Below, piece after piece: positions 26,528 through 35,567 of a stretch of 64,000 bases of DNA (the first letter of the stretch is position 1; each line of letters starts with the position of its first letter). A program made the position numbers and the translations under genes. The stretch comes from Mesorhizobium mediterraneum (lineage in GTDB: Bacteria > Pseudomonadota > Alphaproteobacteria > Rhizobiales > Rhizobiaceae). Below the pieces are notes generated by a model, which saw nothing but the letters and a program-made list of their open reading frames with translations, made no database searches and was not told the DNA's origin. The stretch lies in contig NZ_NPKI01000025.1 in the NCBI RefSeq assembly GCF_002284565.1, forward strand, positions 97,053 through 161,052, read 5' to 3'.

Positions 26528-27034
26528 TTATAGCCATGAAGCCGGTGTTTTCGGCAGGCGATGATCGGGATCGATGACACCGAGGCGCGGGGCGTCGTCC
26601 TCGTTCCAGCGCCAGAGCGCGACGCATGTGCCGCCGGGCGACATGAAGGATGGGTAGATCACGCCATGCAGCCCATCGGCAAGCAAGCGATCTCTTAGCC
26701 TGTGTGTCTCTGGCACAAGGCCTCGATCCAGTATGTCGCGCCACTCACACCGATGAATGTCCGTAGTTGCCTCGAGTTCGGTCAGCGTATCGGCGTCGGT
26801 CAGGTCGGCTAGCCGCGCGCCTGAAAGTTCGAGTTGGGCGATCAACGCCGGATGCTGGACGAAGCCCTGATTGTATTCGGCCCAGGCGGTGGACAGTTCC
26901 CGTGCCGCGTAGATCGTCGGGGCGCCGAGAGGATTCCAGCGGCCGCCAAAGCGGGCAGCACCTTCGCCGGAAAGCGGCAGATGCGCCCAACGCGGCACGA
27001 AGGCACGCCACAGGCTCAGCCTGGTTTCAGGCAT
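26528..27034 (-). CDS. RES-domain toxin (NAD+ phosphorylase family)
   Basis: A 168-residue RES-domain protein. Characterised RES toxins (for example MbcT and a Sinorhizobium example) deplete or modify NAD+ or metabolic enzymes. Motifs visible: LWRAFVPRWAHLPLSGEGAA, the Arg-rich FGGRWNPLG (about residues 29-37), IYAARELSTAWAEY with its conserved Glu, and the C-terminal SPGGTCVALWRW. The ATG at 27034 overlaps the antitoxin 3' end by eight bases. A longer frame upstream in another reading context is an artefact of overlap with the antitoxin gene. Confidence 0.88.
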   Translation of the reverse strand: MPETRLSLWRAFVPRWAHLPLSGEGAARFGGRWNPLGAPTIYAARELSTAWAEYNQGFVQHPALIAQLELSGARLADLTDADTLTELEATTDIHRCEWRDILDRGLVPETHRLRDRLLADGLHGVIYPSFMSPGGTCVALWRWNEDDAPRLGVIDPDHRLPKTPASWL

Positions 27035-27395
27035 AGATGCCGGAGCGGACTGCCTCCAGATAGGCAAGCACCTTGTCCGTCTTGCCTTCCCGAACCAGAT
27101 CGTAGGCGGTCTTTCCCGCCCAGCCGGGGATCGGCTGATGCTTGAACCAGATCGCCGCACGCTGCTCATTGCCGGCCATTTCGCCCGCCATCGCCAGAAT
27201 GCGAACGACGGGACTAAGTGCAGCGTCGACCTTGCGCGCGCCGGCCTTGGCGGCAAGCGTGTTGCGCGCGACACCGATCAGGCCGGCCAGTTCCGTCAGG
27301 TTGACGCCGAGCAGTTCGGCGACCCGCCTTGCCGAGAGAAATGGCGTGCGCTCCTCGCCGAAGCGCGACGCTGGAACGTCGAGGGCTACAGCCAT
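27027..27395 (-). CDS. Xre/MbcA/ParS-type antitoxin of the RES toxin
   Basis: A 122-residue antitoxin with an N-terminal Xre-like HTH (VAELLGVNLTELAGLIGVARNTLAAKAG, about residues 26-53) and the C-terminal DUF2384/MbcA toxin-binding region ending in FKHQPIPGWAGKTAYDLVREGKTDKVLAYLEAVRSG. Such proteins neutralise the RES toxin and repress the operon. The antitoxin-first order and the eight-base overlap with the toxin are standard. Confidence 0.88.
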   Translation of the reverse strand: MAVALDVPASRFGEERTPFLSARRVAELLGVNLTELAGLIGVARNTLAAKAGARKVDAALSPVVRILAMAGEMAGNEQRAAIWFKHQPIPGWAGKTAYDLVREGKTDKVLAYLEAVRSGIYA

Positions 27396-27492
27396 GGCGA
27401 TTTCCTACCACACTTTGACAACATCTCATCAAAATATGCTCAATCGACGCGCAATTCAAGCTCAACAGATGCCAACCTGCATTCCTGCCAGC

Positions 27493-28734
27493 TTATCGCC
27501 TTCGCCTCGGCTTCTCCAATAGCGCGACGGCCTCGACATGCGGCGACCACAGGAACTGGTCGATCGGCGTCACGCTTTTCAGCGCATAACCGCCGTCGAT
27601 GAGGATGCGCAGGTCGCGCGCCAGCGTCACCGGATTGCAGGACACCGCGGCGACCAGCGGCACATCGGAACGGGCGATCTGCTTCGACTGGTCCTCGGCG
27701 CCGGCGCGGGGCGGATCGAAGACGACGCCGTCGAAGGCATTCAGCTCCTTGAAAGTGAGCGGCCGCCGGAACAGGTCGCGGCGTTCGCTGGTGACCCGCT
27801 TCAGACCGCTGGCGAAACGGAACGCCCGGTCGAGTGCCGAAAGCGCTGCCGCATCGCCCTCCACCGCATGGACTTCCGACTTCGCGGCGAGGCGCAGCGC
27901 AAAGCTGCCGCAGCCGGCGAAGAGATCGGCGACCTTTTTGGCGCGCGCGAGGTGCCGGCCGACAATATCCGCCATCGCCTGCTCGGCGGCCTCGGTGGCC
28001 TGCAGGAAGGCGCCCGGCGGCACCGCGACAGCGATGCTGCCGAACGTGACAACCGGCTTTTTGGGCTCGATGATGATCTCGCCATCGATCGAGAGCCTGG
28101 CCAGCCCCTGAGCGATGACGAAGTTGGAGGCGACGCGGCGTTGGTTCTCACCAAGCTTGCCGGACTCGTGAACCGCGACATCGAGGCCGGAACCGGTCAC
28201 CGTGACCGTCATGCGGAACGATTTCGTCGTTGCGCAAATCAATTCGGCGAGTGCTTTCAGACGGTCGAGCTTTGCGACGATCTCGGGCAGCGAGATCGGG
28301 CATTCCTCGATGGAAATGATTTCCGACGACAGCGCACGAACGAAGCCGAGCTGCATGCCGGCCTCACTCCGTCGGGCGGTGAACACGACGCGCCGACGCG
28401 TCTGCGGCGCGCACGGCAGTAGCGCGTCAACGTCGCAAACAATGTCCTTGCTGTTCAGCGCATGCGCAACCTTGTCGTGCTTCCACCGATGATAGGCTTC
28501 GGCCTCGAGATGCTGGATGGCGCAGCCGCCGCATTCGGTGAAATGCCGGCAGGCGGGATCGATACGAAGCGGCGAAGCCTCCAGCACCGCCATCGGCGTG
28601 GCGCGATCTTTTTCGCGCGCGGCGGTGACGATTTCACCGGGCAGCGTGAACGGAATGAAAAGCTCGCCGGTTTCGGTCTCGGCGACGCCGTCGCCCTGGG
28701 ATCCCAGTCTTGTGATCGTGTAGCGCGCGTTCAT
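27493..28734 (-). CDS. TrmA/RlmD-type RNA (uracil-5) methyltransferase
   Basis: A 413-residue enzyme of the RumA/TrmA class, which methylates uracil C5 in rRNA or tRNA. It has an N-terminal TRAM-like segment, an iron-sulfur motif CRHFTECGGCAIQHLE (about residues 62-77), the SAM loop ADLFAGCGSFALRLA, the DPPRAGAE motif and the catalytic cysteine in AAVSCNPVTLARDL. This resembles RlmD/RumA rather than TrmA because of the cluster cysteines. Its start overlaps the tlyA stop by four bases, linking two RNA-modifying enzymes. Confidence 0.92.
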   Translation of the reverse strand: MNARYTITRLGSQGDGVAETETGELFIPFTLPGEIVTAAREKDRATPMAVLEASPLRIDPACRHFTECGGCAIQHLEAEAYHRWKHDKVAHALNSKDIVCDVDALLPCAPQTRRRVVFTARRSEAGMQLGFVRALSSEIISIEECPISLPEIVAKLDRLKALAELICATTKSFRMTVTVTGSGLDVAVHESGKLGENQRRVASNFVIAQGLARLSIDGEIIIEPKKPVVTFGSIAVAVPPGAFLQATEAAEQAMADIVGRHLARAKKVADLFAGCGSFALRLAAKSEVHAVEGDAAALSALDRAFRFASGLKRVTSERRDLFRRPLTFKELNAFDGVVFDPPRAGAEDQSKQIARSDVPLVAAVSCNPVTLARDLRILIDGGYALKSVTPIDQFLWSPHVEAVALLEKPRRRR

Positions 28735-29525
28735 CGGCCGCCGATCCCGCCGTTCTTCACGCCGGCGTCCTTGATCCCGGCGAGCAGGAATTCGCGATTG
28801 CCGTCGCCGCCTTCGATCGGCGACAGATGCAGTCCCAGCGCGCGCCAGCCGGGGACGCCGTCGAGCCAGTCCTGCAGCAGGCCGGCAACCCGCGCGGCAT
28901 CGTATGGGTCTTTCAGCAAGCCGCCCTTGCCGATCGCCTCGCGGCCTGCCTCGAATTGCGGCTTGACCAGAAATATTGCCCTGGCGCCGCTCCTGGCAAT
29001 GGCGAGCGCCGGCGGCAGCGCCAGTTTCAACGAGATGAAGCTGACATCGGAGACGATGAAATCCGGAATGCGATCGGCAAGATCGGCGACTGAGAGATCG
29101 CGGGCGTTCATTCCCTCGATCACCGTCACGCGCGGGTCACCAGCGATATCCGGATGGATCTGGCCATGCCCGACATCGATCGACGTGACATGCGCCGCGC
29201 CGCGTTCGAGCAGCACTTGAGTAAAACCGCCGGTCGAGGCGCCGACGTCGAGCGCTTCGCTGCCGGCGGGATCGAGACCGAAATGGTCGAGCCCGGCGAT
29301 CAGCTTCAGCGCCGCGCGCGAAACATAGCCTTGCGCCGGATCATCGACGGCGATGAGGCAATCAGCCAAGACGGTCTGGCCGGGCTTGCGGGCAATGACG
29401 CCGTCGACCGTCACCGTACCGCGCTCGATCGCGTCGCGGGCGCGAGAGCGGCTGGGGAACAGGCCGTGAGCGACGAGCAGTTCGTCGAGCCGCTGGCGTG
29501 TGCTGGCTGGCAAAGGGAAGTTCAT
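28731..29525 (-). CDS. tlyA: TlyA-family rRNA 2'-O-methyltransferase / hemolysin A-like
   Basis: A 264-residue protein with an N-terminal S4 RNA-binding domain (LDELLVAHGLFPSRSRARDAI) and an FtsJ-type Rossmann methyltransferase (ALDVGASTGGFTQVLLERGA, about residues 83-102). TlyA proteins 2'-O-methylate 16S and 23S rRNA in actinobacteria; some homologues are called hemolysins. Gene order dxs-tlyA-rumA is common in Rhizobiales; here a GFA gene on the other strand separates it from dxs. It overlaps the RNA methyltransferase gene by four bases. Confidence 0.92.
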   Translation of the reverse strand: MNFPLPASTRQRLDELLVAHGLFPSRSRARDAIERGTVTVDGVIARKPGQTVLADCLIAVDDPAQGYVSRAALKLIAGLDHFGLDPAGSEALDVGASTGGFTQVLLERGAAHVTSIDVGHGQIHPDIAGDPRVTVIEGMNARDLSVADLADRIPDFIVSDVSFISLKLALPPALAIARSGARAIFLVKPQFEAGREAIGKGGLLKDPYDAARVAGLLQDWLDGVPGWRALGLHLSPIEGGDGNREFLLAGIKDAGVKNGGIGGR

Positions 29526-29696
29526 GGGCCTTCATGGCGAAAGCCGACGATGATGGCAAGGATATTGGGCGGGACAACGAACATCTTCGGAAAGCAGCGA
29601 ACGTATCAAGCTGCCACAGCTTGTTGAATATCGCACCGCGTCCGGCACAATGTCAGGGACGATATGCGTTTTGCTGCCGAACGCGAAGGAGGGCGA

Positions 29697-30098
29697 ATGC
29701 TGACCGGAACCTGCCATTGTGGCGCGGCCCACTGGACGTTGGAGGGCGATCCCGGCTCGATCACAGCCTGCAATTGCACGGCTTGCCGCCGCTATGGCGC
29801 GCTGTGGGCTTACGATTATGTTGACGAACGCATCCGCCTTGCGGGACCGACAAGGTCTTATACGCGCGCCGGAAAGGATGCCCCGTCGCTCGAGATTCTG
29901 TTCTGTCCGACATGCGCCTGTGTTCTGGCCTGGCGTGGTTTGCGCTCTAGCGCCACCGGTCGCACTCGAATCGCCGTCAATGTGAGGCTTGCGCCGCCTG
30001 AAGCAGTCGCCGACCTGCCAATCGACCATTTCGATGGTCTCTACAAATTCGAGGATCTGCCGAGCGATGGTCGATGTGTGCGCGATATGTGGTTCTAG
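29697..30098 (+). CDS. GFA family (glutathione-dependent formaldehyde-activating-like) protein
   Basis: A 133-residue Mss4-like-fold zinc protein. The metal motifs are GTCHCGAAHW (residues 4-13), TACNCTACRRYG (about 24-35) and FCPTCACVL (about 70-78). Named after Gfa, though most members are not proven glutathione S-hydroxymethyl transferases. ATG 29697 follows AAGGAGGG, which rules out the in-frame ATG at 29664. It is a single gene on the plus strand inside a minus-strand block (tlyA on one side, dxs on the other), so it looks inserted. Confidence 0.88.
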   Translation: MLTGTCHCGAAHWTLEGDPGSITACNCTACRRYGALWAYDYVDERIRLAGPTRSYTRAGKDAPSLEILFCPTCACVLAWRGLRSSATGRTRIAVNVRLAPPEAVADLPIDHFDGLYKFEDLPSDGRCVRDMWF

Positions 30099-30236
30099 CT
30101 TCTAGAAGATTGGCCGCGAAACCCGACGTTCGACCGACGGTGCCAAGAGACACGATAAGCAAACGCCAAATCGCAGCGTAAGCAGTCGGTTACGGCCGCC
30201 CGCCGGCAAACTGGGTCAAGCTGTTGAGATTTTGAT

Positions 30237-32177
30237 TCAGGCGCTTTGCGCGCTGGCGGTGTGTCCCAGCGCCACGAAGACGGTGCGCACGATGCCGGCG
30301 GCGTCCAGTCCGGCGTCGGCATACATCTTTTCGGGCTTGGCGTGATCTGTGAATGCGTCCGGCAACACAAGCGGGCGTACCTTCAGGCCGTTTTCCAGCA
30401 GTCCTTCATGGGCCAGGAATTGCAGCACATGGCTGGCGAAGCCGCCGACCGCGCCCTCTTCCACCGTTACCAGCACCTCGTGAGAGCGGGCCAGCCGCCG
30501 GATCAGATCCTCGTCGAGCGGCTTGGCGAAACGAGCATCGGCGACCGTGGTGGAAAGCCCTGCCGCGCCGAGCTCCTCGGCCGCAGCCAGGCAATCCTGC
30601 AGCCGCGTACCGAAGGAAAGCAGCGCAACCTTGGTGCCCTCCCTGACGATACGGCCCTTGCCGATTTCGAGAACCGAGCCACGCTCCGGCATGTCGACGC
30701 CGACGCCGTTGCCGCGCGGGTAGCGGAAGGCAATGGGCCCGTCATCATAGCTTGCTGCCGTGCGCACCATGTGGCGCAGTTCCGCCTCGTCCGCTGCGGC
30801 CATGACGACGAAACCGGGCAGCGTCGCCAGAAAGGTCGTGTCGAAGGCGCCGCAATGGGTCGCGCCGTCGGCACCGACGAAGCCCGCGCGATCGATCGGA
30901 AAGCGCACAGGCAGTTTCTGGATCGCCACGTCGTGGACGACCTGGTCGTAGGCGCGCTGCAGGAAGGTCGAATAGATCGCCGCGAAAGGCTTGAAGCCTT
31001 CCGTGGCAAGTCCGGCGGCAAAGGTCACCGCATGTTGCTCGGCGATGCCGACGTCGAAGGTCCTCGCCGGAAACGCCTCGCCGAACAGGTCGAGGCCGGT
31101 GCCGCTCGGCATGGCAGCGGTGATGGCGACGATGCGGTCGTCCTCTCGGGCCTCCTGGATCAGGCTTTCGGCAAAGACCTTCGTGTAGCTCGGCGCGTTG
31201 GCCGGCGCCTTGGCCTGCGCGCCGGTGATGACGTCGAACTTGTTGACGCCGTGATATTTGTCGGCCGCCGCCTCGGCCGGTCCATAGCCCTTGCCCTTCT
31301 GGGTCACGACGTGGATCAGCACCGGGCCGTCGGCATTGTCGCGGACGTTCTTCAGAACCGGGATCAGGTGCTCGAGGTTGTGACCGTCGATCGGGCCGAT
31401 GTGATAGAAACCCATTTCCTCGAACAGCGTACCGCCGGTGACGTAGCCGCGTGCATGCTCGACCGCCCGCTTGATGGCGCGATCGGCGCGCTCGCCCAGA
31501 TAGGAAGTCAGCTTCTTGCCGAAATCGCGCAAGCCCAGATAGGCTTTGCCGGATGCAAGGCGGGCCAGATAGGCGCTCATCGCGCCGGTCGGCGGAGCAA
31601 TCGACATGTCGTTGTCGTTGAGGATGACGATCAGACGGGCATCGAGCGCGCCGGCATTGTTCATCGCCTCGTAGGCCATGCCGGCCGACATGGCGCCGTC
31701 GCCGATGACGGCGATGACGTTGTTGCGGCCATCGACGAGATCGCGTGCCATTGCCATGCCGAGGCCGGCGGAAATGGAGGTCGAGGAATGTGCGGCGCCG
31801 AACGGATCGTATTCGCTCTCGGCGCGCTGGGTGAAACCGGACAGGCCGCCCTCTTGCCGCAGCGTGCGGATACGGTCGCGGCGGCCGGTCAGTATCTTGT
31901 GCGGATAGGCCTGGTGACCGACATCCCAGATCAGCCGGTCGTCGGGCGTGTTGAATACATAATGCAATGCGACCGTCAGTTCGACCACGCCAAGGCCAGC
32001 ACCGAGATGTCCGCCGGTGTGGGACACAGCGTCGATCAACTCGGTGCGAAGCTCCGATGCCAACTGCGGCAGATCACCTTCGTCGAGCGTCCTGAGGTCG
32101 GCCGGGATGCGGACCTTGTCGAGAAGCGGCGTATGGAGCTTTGCGTTCACTGGTGGTAGGGCCTGCTTTTTATTCAT
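30237..32177 (-). CDS. dxs: 1-deoxy-D-xylulose-5-phosphate synthase
   Basis: A 646-residue ThDP enzyme that condenses pyruvate and glyceraldehyde 3-phosphate in the first MEP-pathway step. ThDP motif GDGAMSAGMAYEAMNNAG...NDND (about residues 158-190), the DVGHQAYPHKILTGR block near residue 84 and the transketolase C-terminal region with IAEQHAVTFAAGLA are all present. Length matches the family. The start ATG 32177 sits about 60 bases downstream of a mosaic-repeat fragment. Together with ispH it covers both ends of the MEP pathway in this window. Confidence 0.98.
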   Translation of the reverse strand: MNKKQALPPVNAKLHTPLLDKVRIPADLRTLDEGDLPQLASELRTELIDAVSHTGGHLGAGLGVVELTVALHYVFNTPDDRLIWDVGHQAYPHKILTGRRDRIRTLRQEGGLSGFTQRAESEYDPFGAAHSSTSISAGLGMAMARDLVDGRNNVIAVIGDGAMSAGMAYEAMNNAGALDARLIVILNDNDMSIAPPTGAMSAYLARLASGKAYLGLRDFGKKLTSYLGERADRAIKRAVEHARGYVTGGTLFEEMGFYHIGPIDGHNLEHLIPVLKNVRDNADGPVLIHVVTQKGKGYGPAEAAADKYHGVNKFDVITGAQAKAPANAPSYTKVFAESLIQEAREDDRIVAITAAMPSGTGLDLFGEAFPARTFDVGIAEQHAVTFAAGLATEGFKPFAAIYSTFLQRAYDQVVHDVAIQKLPVRFPIDRAGFVGADGATHCGAFDTTFLATLPGFVVMAAADEAELRHMVRTAASYDDGPIAFRYPRGNGVGVDMPERGSVLEIGKGRIVREGTKVALLSFGTRLQDCLAAAEELGAAGLSTTVADARFAKPLDEDLIRRLARSHEVLVTVEEGAVGGFASHVLQFLAHEGLLENGLKVRPLVLPDAFTDHAKPEKMYADAGLDAAGIVRTVFVALGHTASAQSA

Positions 32178-32237
32178 CTGCGAAATAGGCTGCTGGCCGG
32201 CGAATGTAAATGCGTGTGAGTGACGCGGCGTAGATTC

Positions 32238-32287
32238 AAAGTGTTAGGGTTTCCTTTGCGTGTCCAAAAGGGCGCGCGGCGCTCTAA
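32238..32287. repeat. Partial mosaic repeat overlapping the pirin stop codon
   Basis: The run AAAGTGTTAGGG, TTCCTTTGCGTGTCC and GGGCGCGCGGCGCTCTAA lines up block by block with the right half of the copy at 45014-45113. It supplies the pirin stop codon (32284-32286), so the repeat reaches into the gene's 3' end. Confidence 0.6.
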
Positions 32288-33204
32288 TTGTCCGGCAGCG
32301 GAATGAACTCTTCTTCATCCCCAGGAACGATATCGAAGCGGCCTGTCTTCCACTCTTCTTTCGCCTGCTCGATGCGTTCCTTCGAAGATGACACGAAATT
32401 CCACCAGATGTAGCGCTTGGAGCCGAGCGAGGCACCGCCGAACAGCATAAAATGCGCTCCACCCTCCGAGGACACGACGATTTCGTCGCCGGGCCGGAAT
32501 ACCAGCAGCCGCTCCGCTGGAAAGCGGTCGCCGGTGATCGAAACCTCGCCTTCCAACGTATAGATGGCGCGCTCCTCGGCATCGGCAGGGATTTTCACGC
32601 TGGCCCCGGGCGCCAGGCTGAGGTCAGCATAGAGCGTGTCCGAAGCGGTCGCGACCGGAGACCGCAGCCCGGAAAAGGCACCGATGACGACACGCCCGCT
32701 GACGCCTTCGGCGTCGATCTCGGGAAGACGCATGGCCGCCGTATTCTCGAAGATTGGATCGACCTCTTCCTTATCGTCGGGCAGCGCCAGCCATGTCTGC
32801 AGGCCGGACACCGACATCGGTGCGCCGCGCAGTTCCTGTGGCGTGCGCTCGGAATGGACGATGCCGCGGCCGGCGGTCATCAAATTCACGTCGCCGGGCT
32901 GGATTACCATTTCGGTGCCAAGCGAATCGCGGTGTCGGATATTGCCGTCGAATAGGTAAGTGACCGTCGACAGGCCGATATGCGGATGCGGACGGACATC
33001 GAGCGCCTGACCGGCCCGCAAGATGGCCGGCCCCATGCGATCGAAGAAGATGAAAGGCCCGACCAGCCGGCGCTTCGCGGTCGGCAAAGCGCGGCGAACC
33101 TGGAAGCCGCCAATATCCTTGGCGTTCGGAATGACCATCAATTCGATCTGGTCGCTGGCGAAGGCATCGCCGGCCTGCGGGTCATTTCCAGGGAAGAAAC
33201 TCAT
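32284..33204 (-). CDS. Pirin family protein (bicupin)
   Basis: A 306-residue pirin-type bicupin. The metal ligands of the N-terminal cupin appear in RPHPHIGLSTVTY (about residues 71-83) and in IVHSERTP, with the conserved GDVNLMTAGRGIVHSE block. Bacterial pirins include quercetin-2,3-dioxygenase-like enzymes, but the substrate here is unknown. It is nine bases downstream of DUF2277 on the same strand. The gene ends inside a mosaic repeat. Confidence 0.93.
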   Translation of the reverse strand: MSFFPGNDPQAGDAFASDQIELMVIPNAKDIGGFQVRRALPTAKRRLVGPFIFFDRMGPAILRAGQALDVRPHPHIGLSTVTYLFDGNIRHRDSLGTEMVIQPGDVNLMTAGRGIVHSERTPQELRGAPMSVSGLQTWLALPDDKEEVDPIFENTAAMRLPEIDAEGVSGRVVIGAFSGLRSPVATASDTLYADLSLAPGASVKIPADAEERAIYTLEGEVSITGDRFPAERLLVFRPGDEIVVSSEGGAHFMLFGGASLGSKRYIWWNFVSSSKERIEQAKEEWKTGRFDIVPGDEEEFIPLPDN

Positions 33205-33213
33205 GCGGTCTCC

Positions 33214-33480
33214 TCAGGCGAAGCGGAGTGCAGATTTGGCTTTCGCCTTGGCCGCCACCTCTTCGCGATTGCGCGGACGCTGCGTCGTCTCAAGGCTGTC
33301 GAGCAATTCGCGCGCCGACGCCGCTATGGCCTCGACGGCGTGGTCGAACGCATGCTGGTTCTGTTTCGACGGCCGTGTCGTTCCGCTCAGCTTGCGGACA
33401 AACTGAAGTGCGGCGTCGCGGACCTCGTCATTGCTTGCCGGCGGATCGAAATTGAACAGGGTCTTGATGTTTCTGCACAT
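33214..33480 (-). CDS. DUF2277 family protein
   Basis: An 88-residue protein of unknown function, recognisable from the DUF2277 start MCRNIKTLFNFDPPAS and the following EVRDAALQFVRKLSGTTRPS. The C terminus is Lys/Ala-rich (EEVAAKAKAKSALRF). ATG 33480 is preceded by GAGGAGA; upstream in-frame sequence to 33516 lacks family similarity. It is probably co-transcribed with the pirin gene. Confidence 0.87.
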   Translation of the reverse strand: MCRNIKTLFNFDPPASNDEVRDAALQFVRKLSGTTRPSKQNQHAFDHAVEAIAASARELLDSLETTQRPRNREEVAAKAKAKSALRFA

Positions 33481-33590
33481 CTTTCGCAATCTCCTCTCGT
33501 CCTGGAGCCATCTCAATCGGGATGAGTTTTGTCCTCAATCATCATCATGCCCAAAGCCGGCAAGGCGAACTCTTCTTTCGGGGCCGTGCC

Positions 33591-33842
33591 TTACTCCGCG
33601 TCCAGCGGCTCTGTCCCCACCGGCTTGCCGTCGCGCGAAAGCCTGATCTTCTCGACCTTGTCCTCGGCCGCCTTGAGCAGCCGATCGCAATGGACCTTCA
33701 GCGCCTCGCCGCGCTCATAGATGCGGATCGACTGGTCGAGCGGCACGTCGCCGCGCTCCAGATCATCGACGATTTTCTCCAGCGCGTCGAGCGCTTGCTC
33801 GAAGCTCATCGCCCTGACGTCTTCGTTGGTCTCACCAGCCAT
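33591..33842 (-). CDS. xseB: Exodeoxyribonuclease VII small subunit
   Basis: An 83-residue XseB, the small subunit of the single-strand-specific exonuclease VII. The family pattern is clear: MSFEQALDALEKIVDDLERGDVPLDQSIRIYERGEALKVHCDRLL, a pair of long helices. It starts three bases after the stop of the deacetylase-like gene, so the two are co-transcribed. The large subunit xseA is not in the window. Confidence 0.95.
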   Translation of the reverse strand: MAGETNEDVRAMSFEQALDALEKIVDDLERGDVPLDQSIRIYERGEALKVHCDRLLKAAEDKVEKIRLSRDGKPVGTEPLDAE

Positions 33843-33845
33843 CGT

Positions 33846-34772
33846 CTATCCTTTCATCAGTCGCCCGACATGGGCGGCGACCGAAAATGCCAATCCCTGC
33901 AGATCGTAGCCGCCCTCAAGCAGGCTGACGAGCCGGTTGTCGCTGTAGCGACCGGCGCGCTGCATCAACTGGCCGGTCGCCCAGTCGAAGTCGTCCTCGG
34001 TCAGGTTGATCTCGGCCAGCGGGTCGCGGTGGTGCGCGTCGAAGCCGGCGGAAATTACGATGAGGTCGGGCGCGAAATTATCGAGCGCCGGCAAGATGCG
34101 CGACAGGAAAGCGTCGCGGAAAACCTCGCTGCCGGTTTGCGGCGCCAGCGGCGCGTTGACGATGTTGCCGGCGCCGGTTTCGCTCACGGCCCCGGTCCCT
34201 GGGTAAAGCGGCATCTGGTGCGTCGAGCAATAAAGCACCGACGGATCGTCCCAGAAAATGTCCTGCGTGCCGTTGCCGTGGTGCACGTCCCAGTCGACGA
34301 TAGCGACGCGCTCGGCCTGGTGCTGCCTTTGCGCGTAGCGCGCCGCGATCGCCGCGGTGTTGAACAGGCAGAAGCCCATGGACGTCGTCTTTTCGGCGTG
34401 GTGGCCGGGCGGCCGGGCGGCGACAAAGACATTGGCGGCGTTGCCCCGAAAGACATCGTCGACGGCCGCGTTGGCGGCACCGATCGCCGTCACAGCCGCC
34501 TGCCAACTTTTCGGGCTGGCGGTGGTGTCGGCATCGACGCGGGCGATACCGGTATCCGGTATCGCTGCGCGGACCCGATCGACGAATTCCTGCGGATGTG
34601 CGTAGAGGATGGTGGCCTCGTCGCCTTCCGGCGCCTCGGCACGGTCAAGGGCCGCAAAGGCCTCGTCGTCGAGCACGCGTTCGATGGCGCGCAGTCGGTC
34701 GGGCCGCTCCGGGTGACCGGGCGGCGTTATGTGCTCGAGAAAGATCGGGTGGGTATAAAGCTTTGTGACCAT
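33846..34772 (-). CDS. Histone deacetylase family (acetoin utilisation/HDAC-like) hydrolase
   Basis: A 308-residue zinc-dependent deacetylase-fold enzyme. Landmarks are HPERPDRLRAIERVL near the N terminus, ARPPGHHAEKTTSMGFC (about residues 129-145), DWDVHHGNGTQDIFW with the zinc Asp and His, and SAGFDAHHRDPL. Bacterial members include acetylpolyamine amidohydrolases and AcuC-like proteins; the substrate is unknown. ATG 34772 restores the family N terminus. It precedes xseB by three bases. Confidence 0.93.
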   Translation of the reverse strand: MVTKLYTHPIFLEHITPPGHPERPDRLRAIERVLDDEAFAALDRAEAPEGDEATILYAHPQEFVDRVRAAIPDTGIARVDADTTASPKSWQAAVTAIGAANAAVDDVFRGNAANVFVAARPPGHHAEKTTSMGFCLFNTAAIAARYAQRQHQAERVAIVDWDVHHGNGTQDIFWDDPSVLYCSTHQMPLYPGTGAVSETGAGNIVNAPLAPQTGSEVFRDAFLSRILPALDNFAPDLIVISAGFDAHHRDPLAEINLTEDDFDWATGQLMQRAGRYSDNRLVSLLEGGYDLQGLAFSVAAHVGRLMKG

Positions 34773-34903
34773 GCCCCGATATAGGCGCGCCCGGCGGCTT
34801 TGACCATGTTTTGGAGCCACCAAAGGCAGACGTTCAACAGGGTTTAGATGTTGGGCGCCGGTTGGGTCCAGCGCAAGCCATCCTATATGCCCCGACCTCC
34901 CCC

Positions 34904-35551
34904 TCAGGGACGGCCCTCTTCTCCAATCTCAGCCAGTACTTGCGGACGGCCAGTCCTGCGGCCCTGCTTGAGCAGCCCTTCCAAAAGCACGTTGAATGCC
35001 TTCACCGCCTTTTTCGACGTCGCTTCGGGATCCTCCGAATTTGCGATCCACTGCGCCGCATGCAGCGAGGCGCCGCTGACCAGCCTTGCCGCGGCTTCGG
35101 AATCAACGGCAACGATGGTTCCCTCGTCCCTCAGCTTTTGAAGGTTCTCGCTCATTGAGCGGATGCATTCATTCTGGCTCGGCCATTGCGAAGGATCGCC
35201 GAGCACCGCCGGCCCATCGCGAAGGACAATACGCTGGATCTCCGGCTCCAGCGCCATCTCGATATAGGCGGTGCATTCGTCGACAAAGCCCTGCCAGAGA
35301 GTGTCCGCCCTGGCCGAAACGATCTTCAGCCGGGCCAACATTTCCGCGTCGATCTCGGCGATGACCGCCTGGAGAAGGCCCTTCTTGTCGCCGAAGTGGT
35401 GATAAAGCGCGCCACGCGTCAGCCCGGCCGATGCGGTGAAGTCGTCCATCGAGGCCTCGGCATAGCCGACAGTGCCAAAGGCATGGCGCGCCGCAGCGAC
35501 CAGTTTGGCGCGGGTCTCCGCGATCATCTCCTTGCGTGGTTTGTGCGCCAT
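34904..35551 (-). CDS. TetR/AcrR family transcriptional regulator
   Basis: A 215-residue TetR-family repressor. The HTH lies at about residues 27-55 (YAEASMDDFTASAGLTRGALYHHFGDKKGLLQAV), and the C-terminal ligand domain is of the TetR_C type with little conservation. It is divergent from an MFS transporter gene. The 120-base gap holds three copies of a 13-base palindrome that is very probably its operator. Regulation of the transporter and of itself is inferred from that arrangement. Confidence 0.94.
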   Translation of the reverse strand: MAHKPRKEMIAETRAKLVAAARHAFGTVGYAEASMDDFTASAGLTRGALYHHFGDKKGLLQAVIAEIDAEMLARLKIVSARADTLWQGFVDECTAYIEMALEPEIQRIVLRDGPAVLGDPSQWPSQNECIRSMSENLQKLRDEGTIVAVDSEAAARLVSGASLHAAQWIANSEDPEATSKKAVKAFNVLLEGLLKQGRRTGRPQVLAEIGEEGRP

Positions 35552-35567
35552 TCGCCCATTCCTTCAC

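Noticed and set aside
30246..32159. A 637-codon open frame antisense to dxs
   Set aside because: It mirrors dxs codon structure at high G+C, has no family similarity, and dxs is certain on the other strand.
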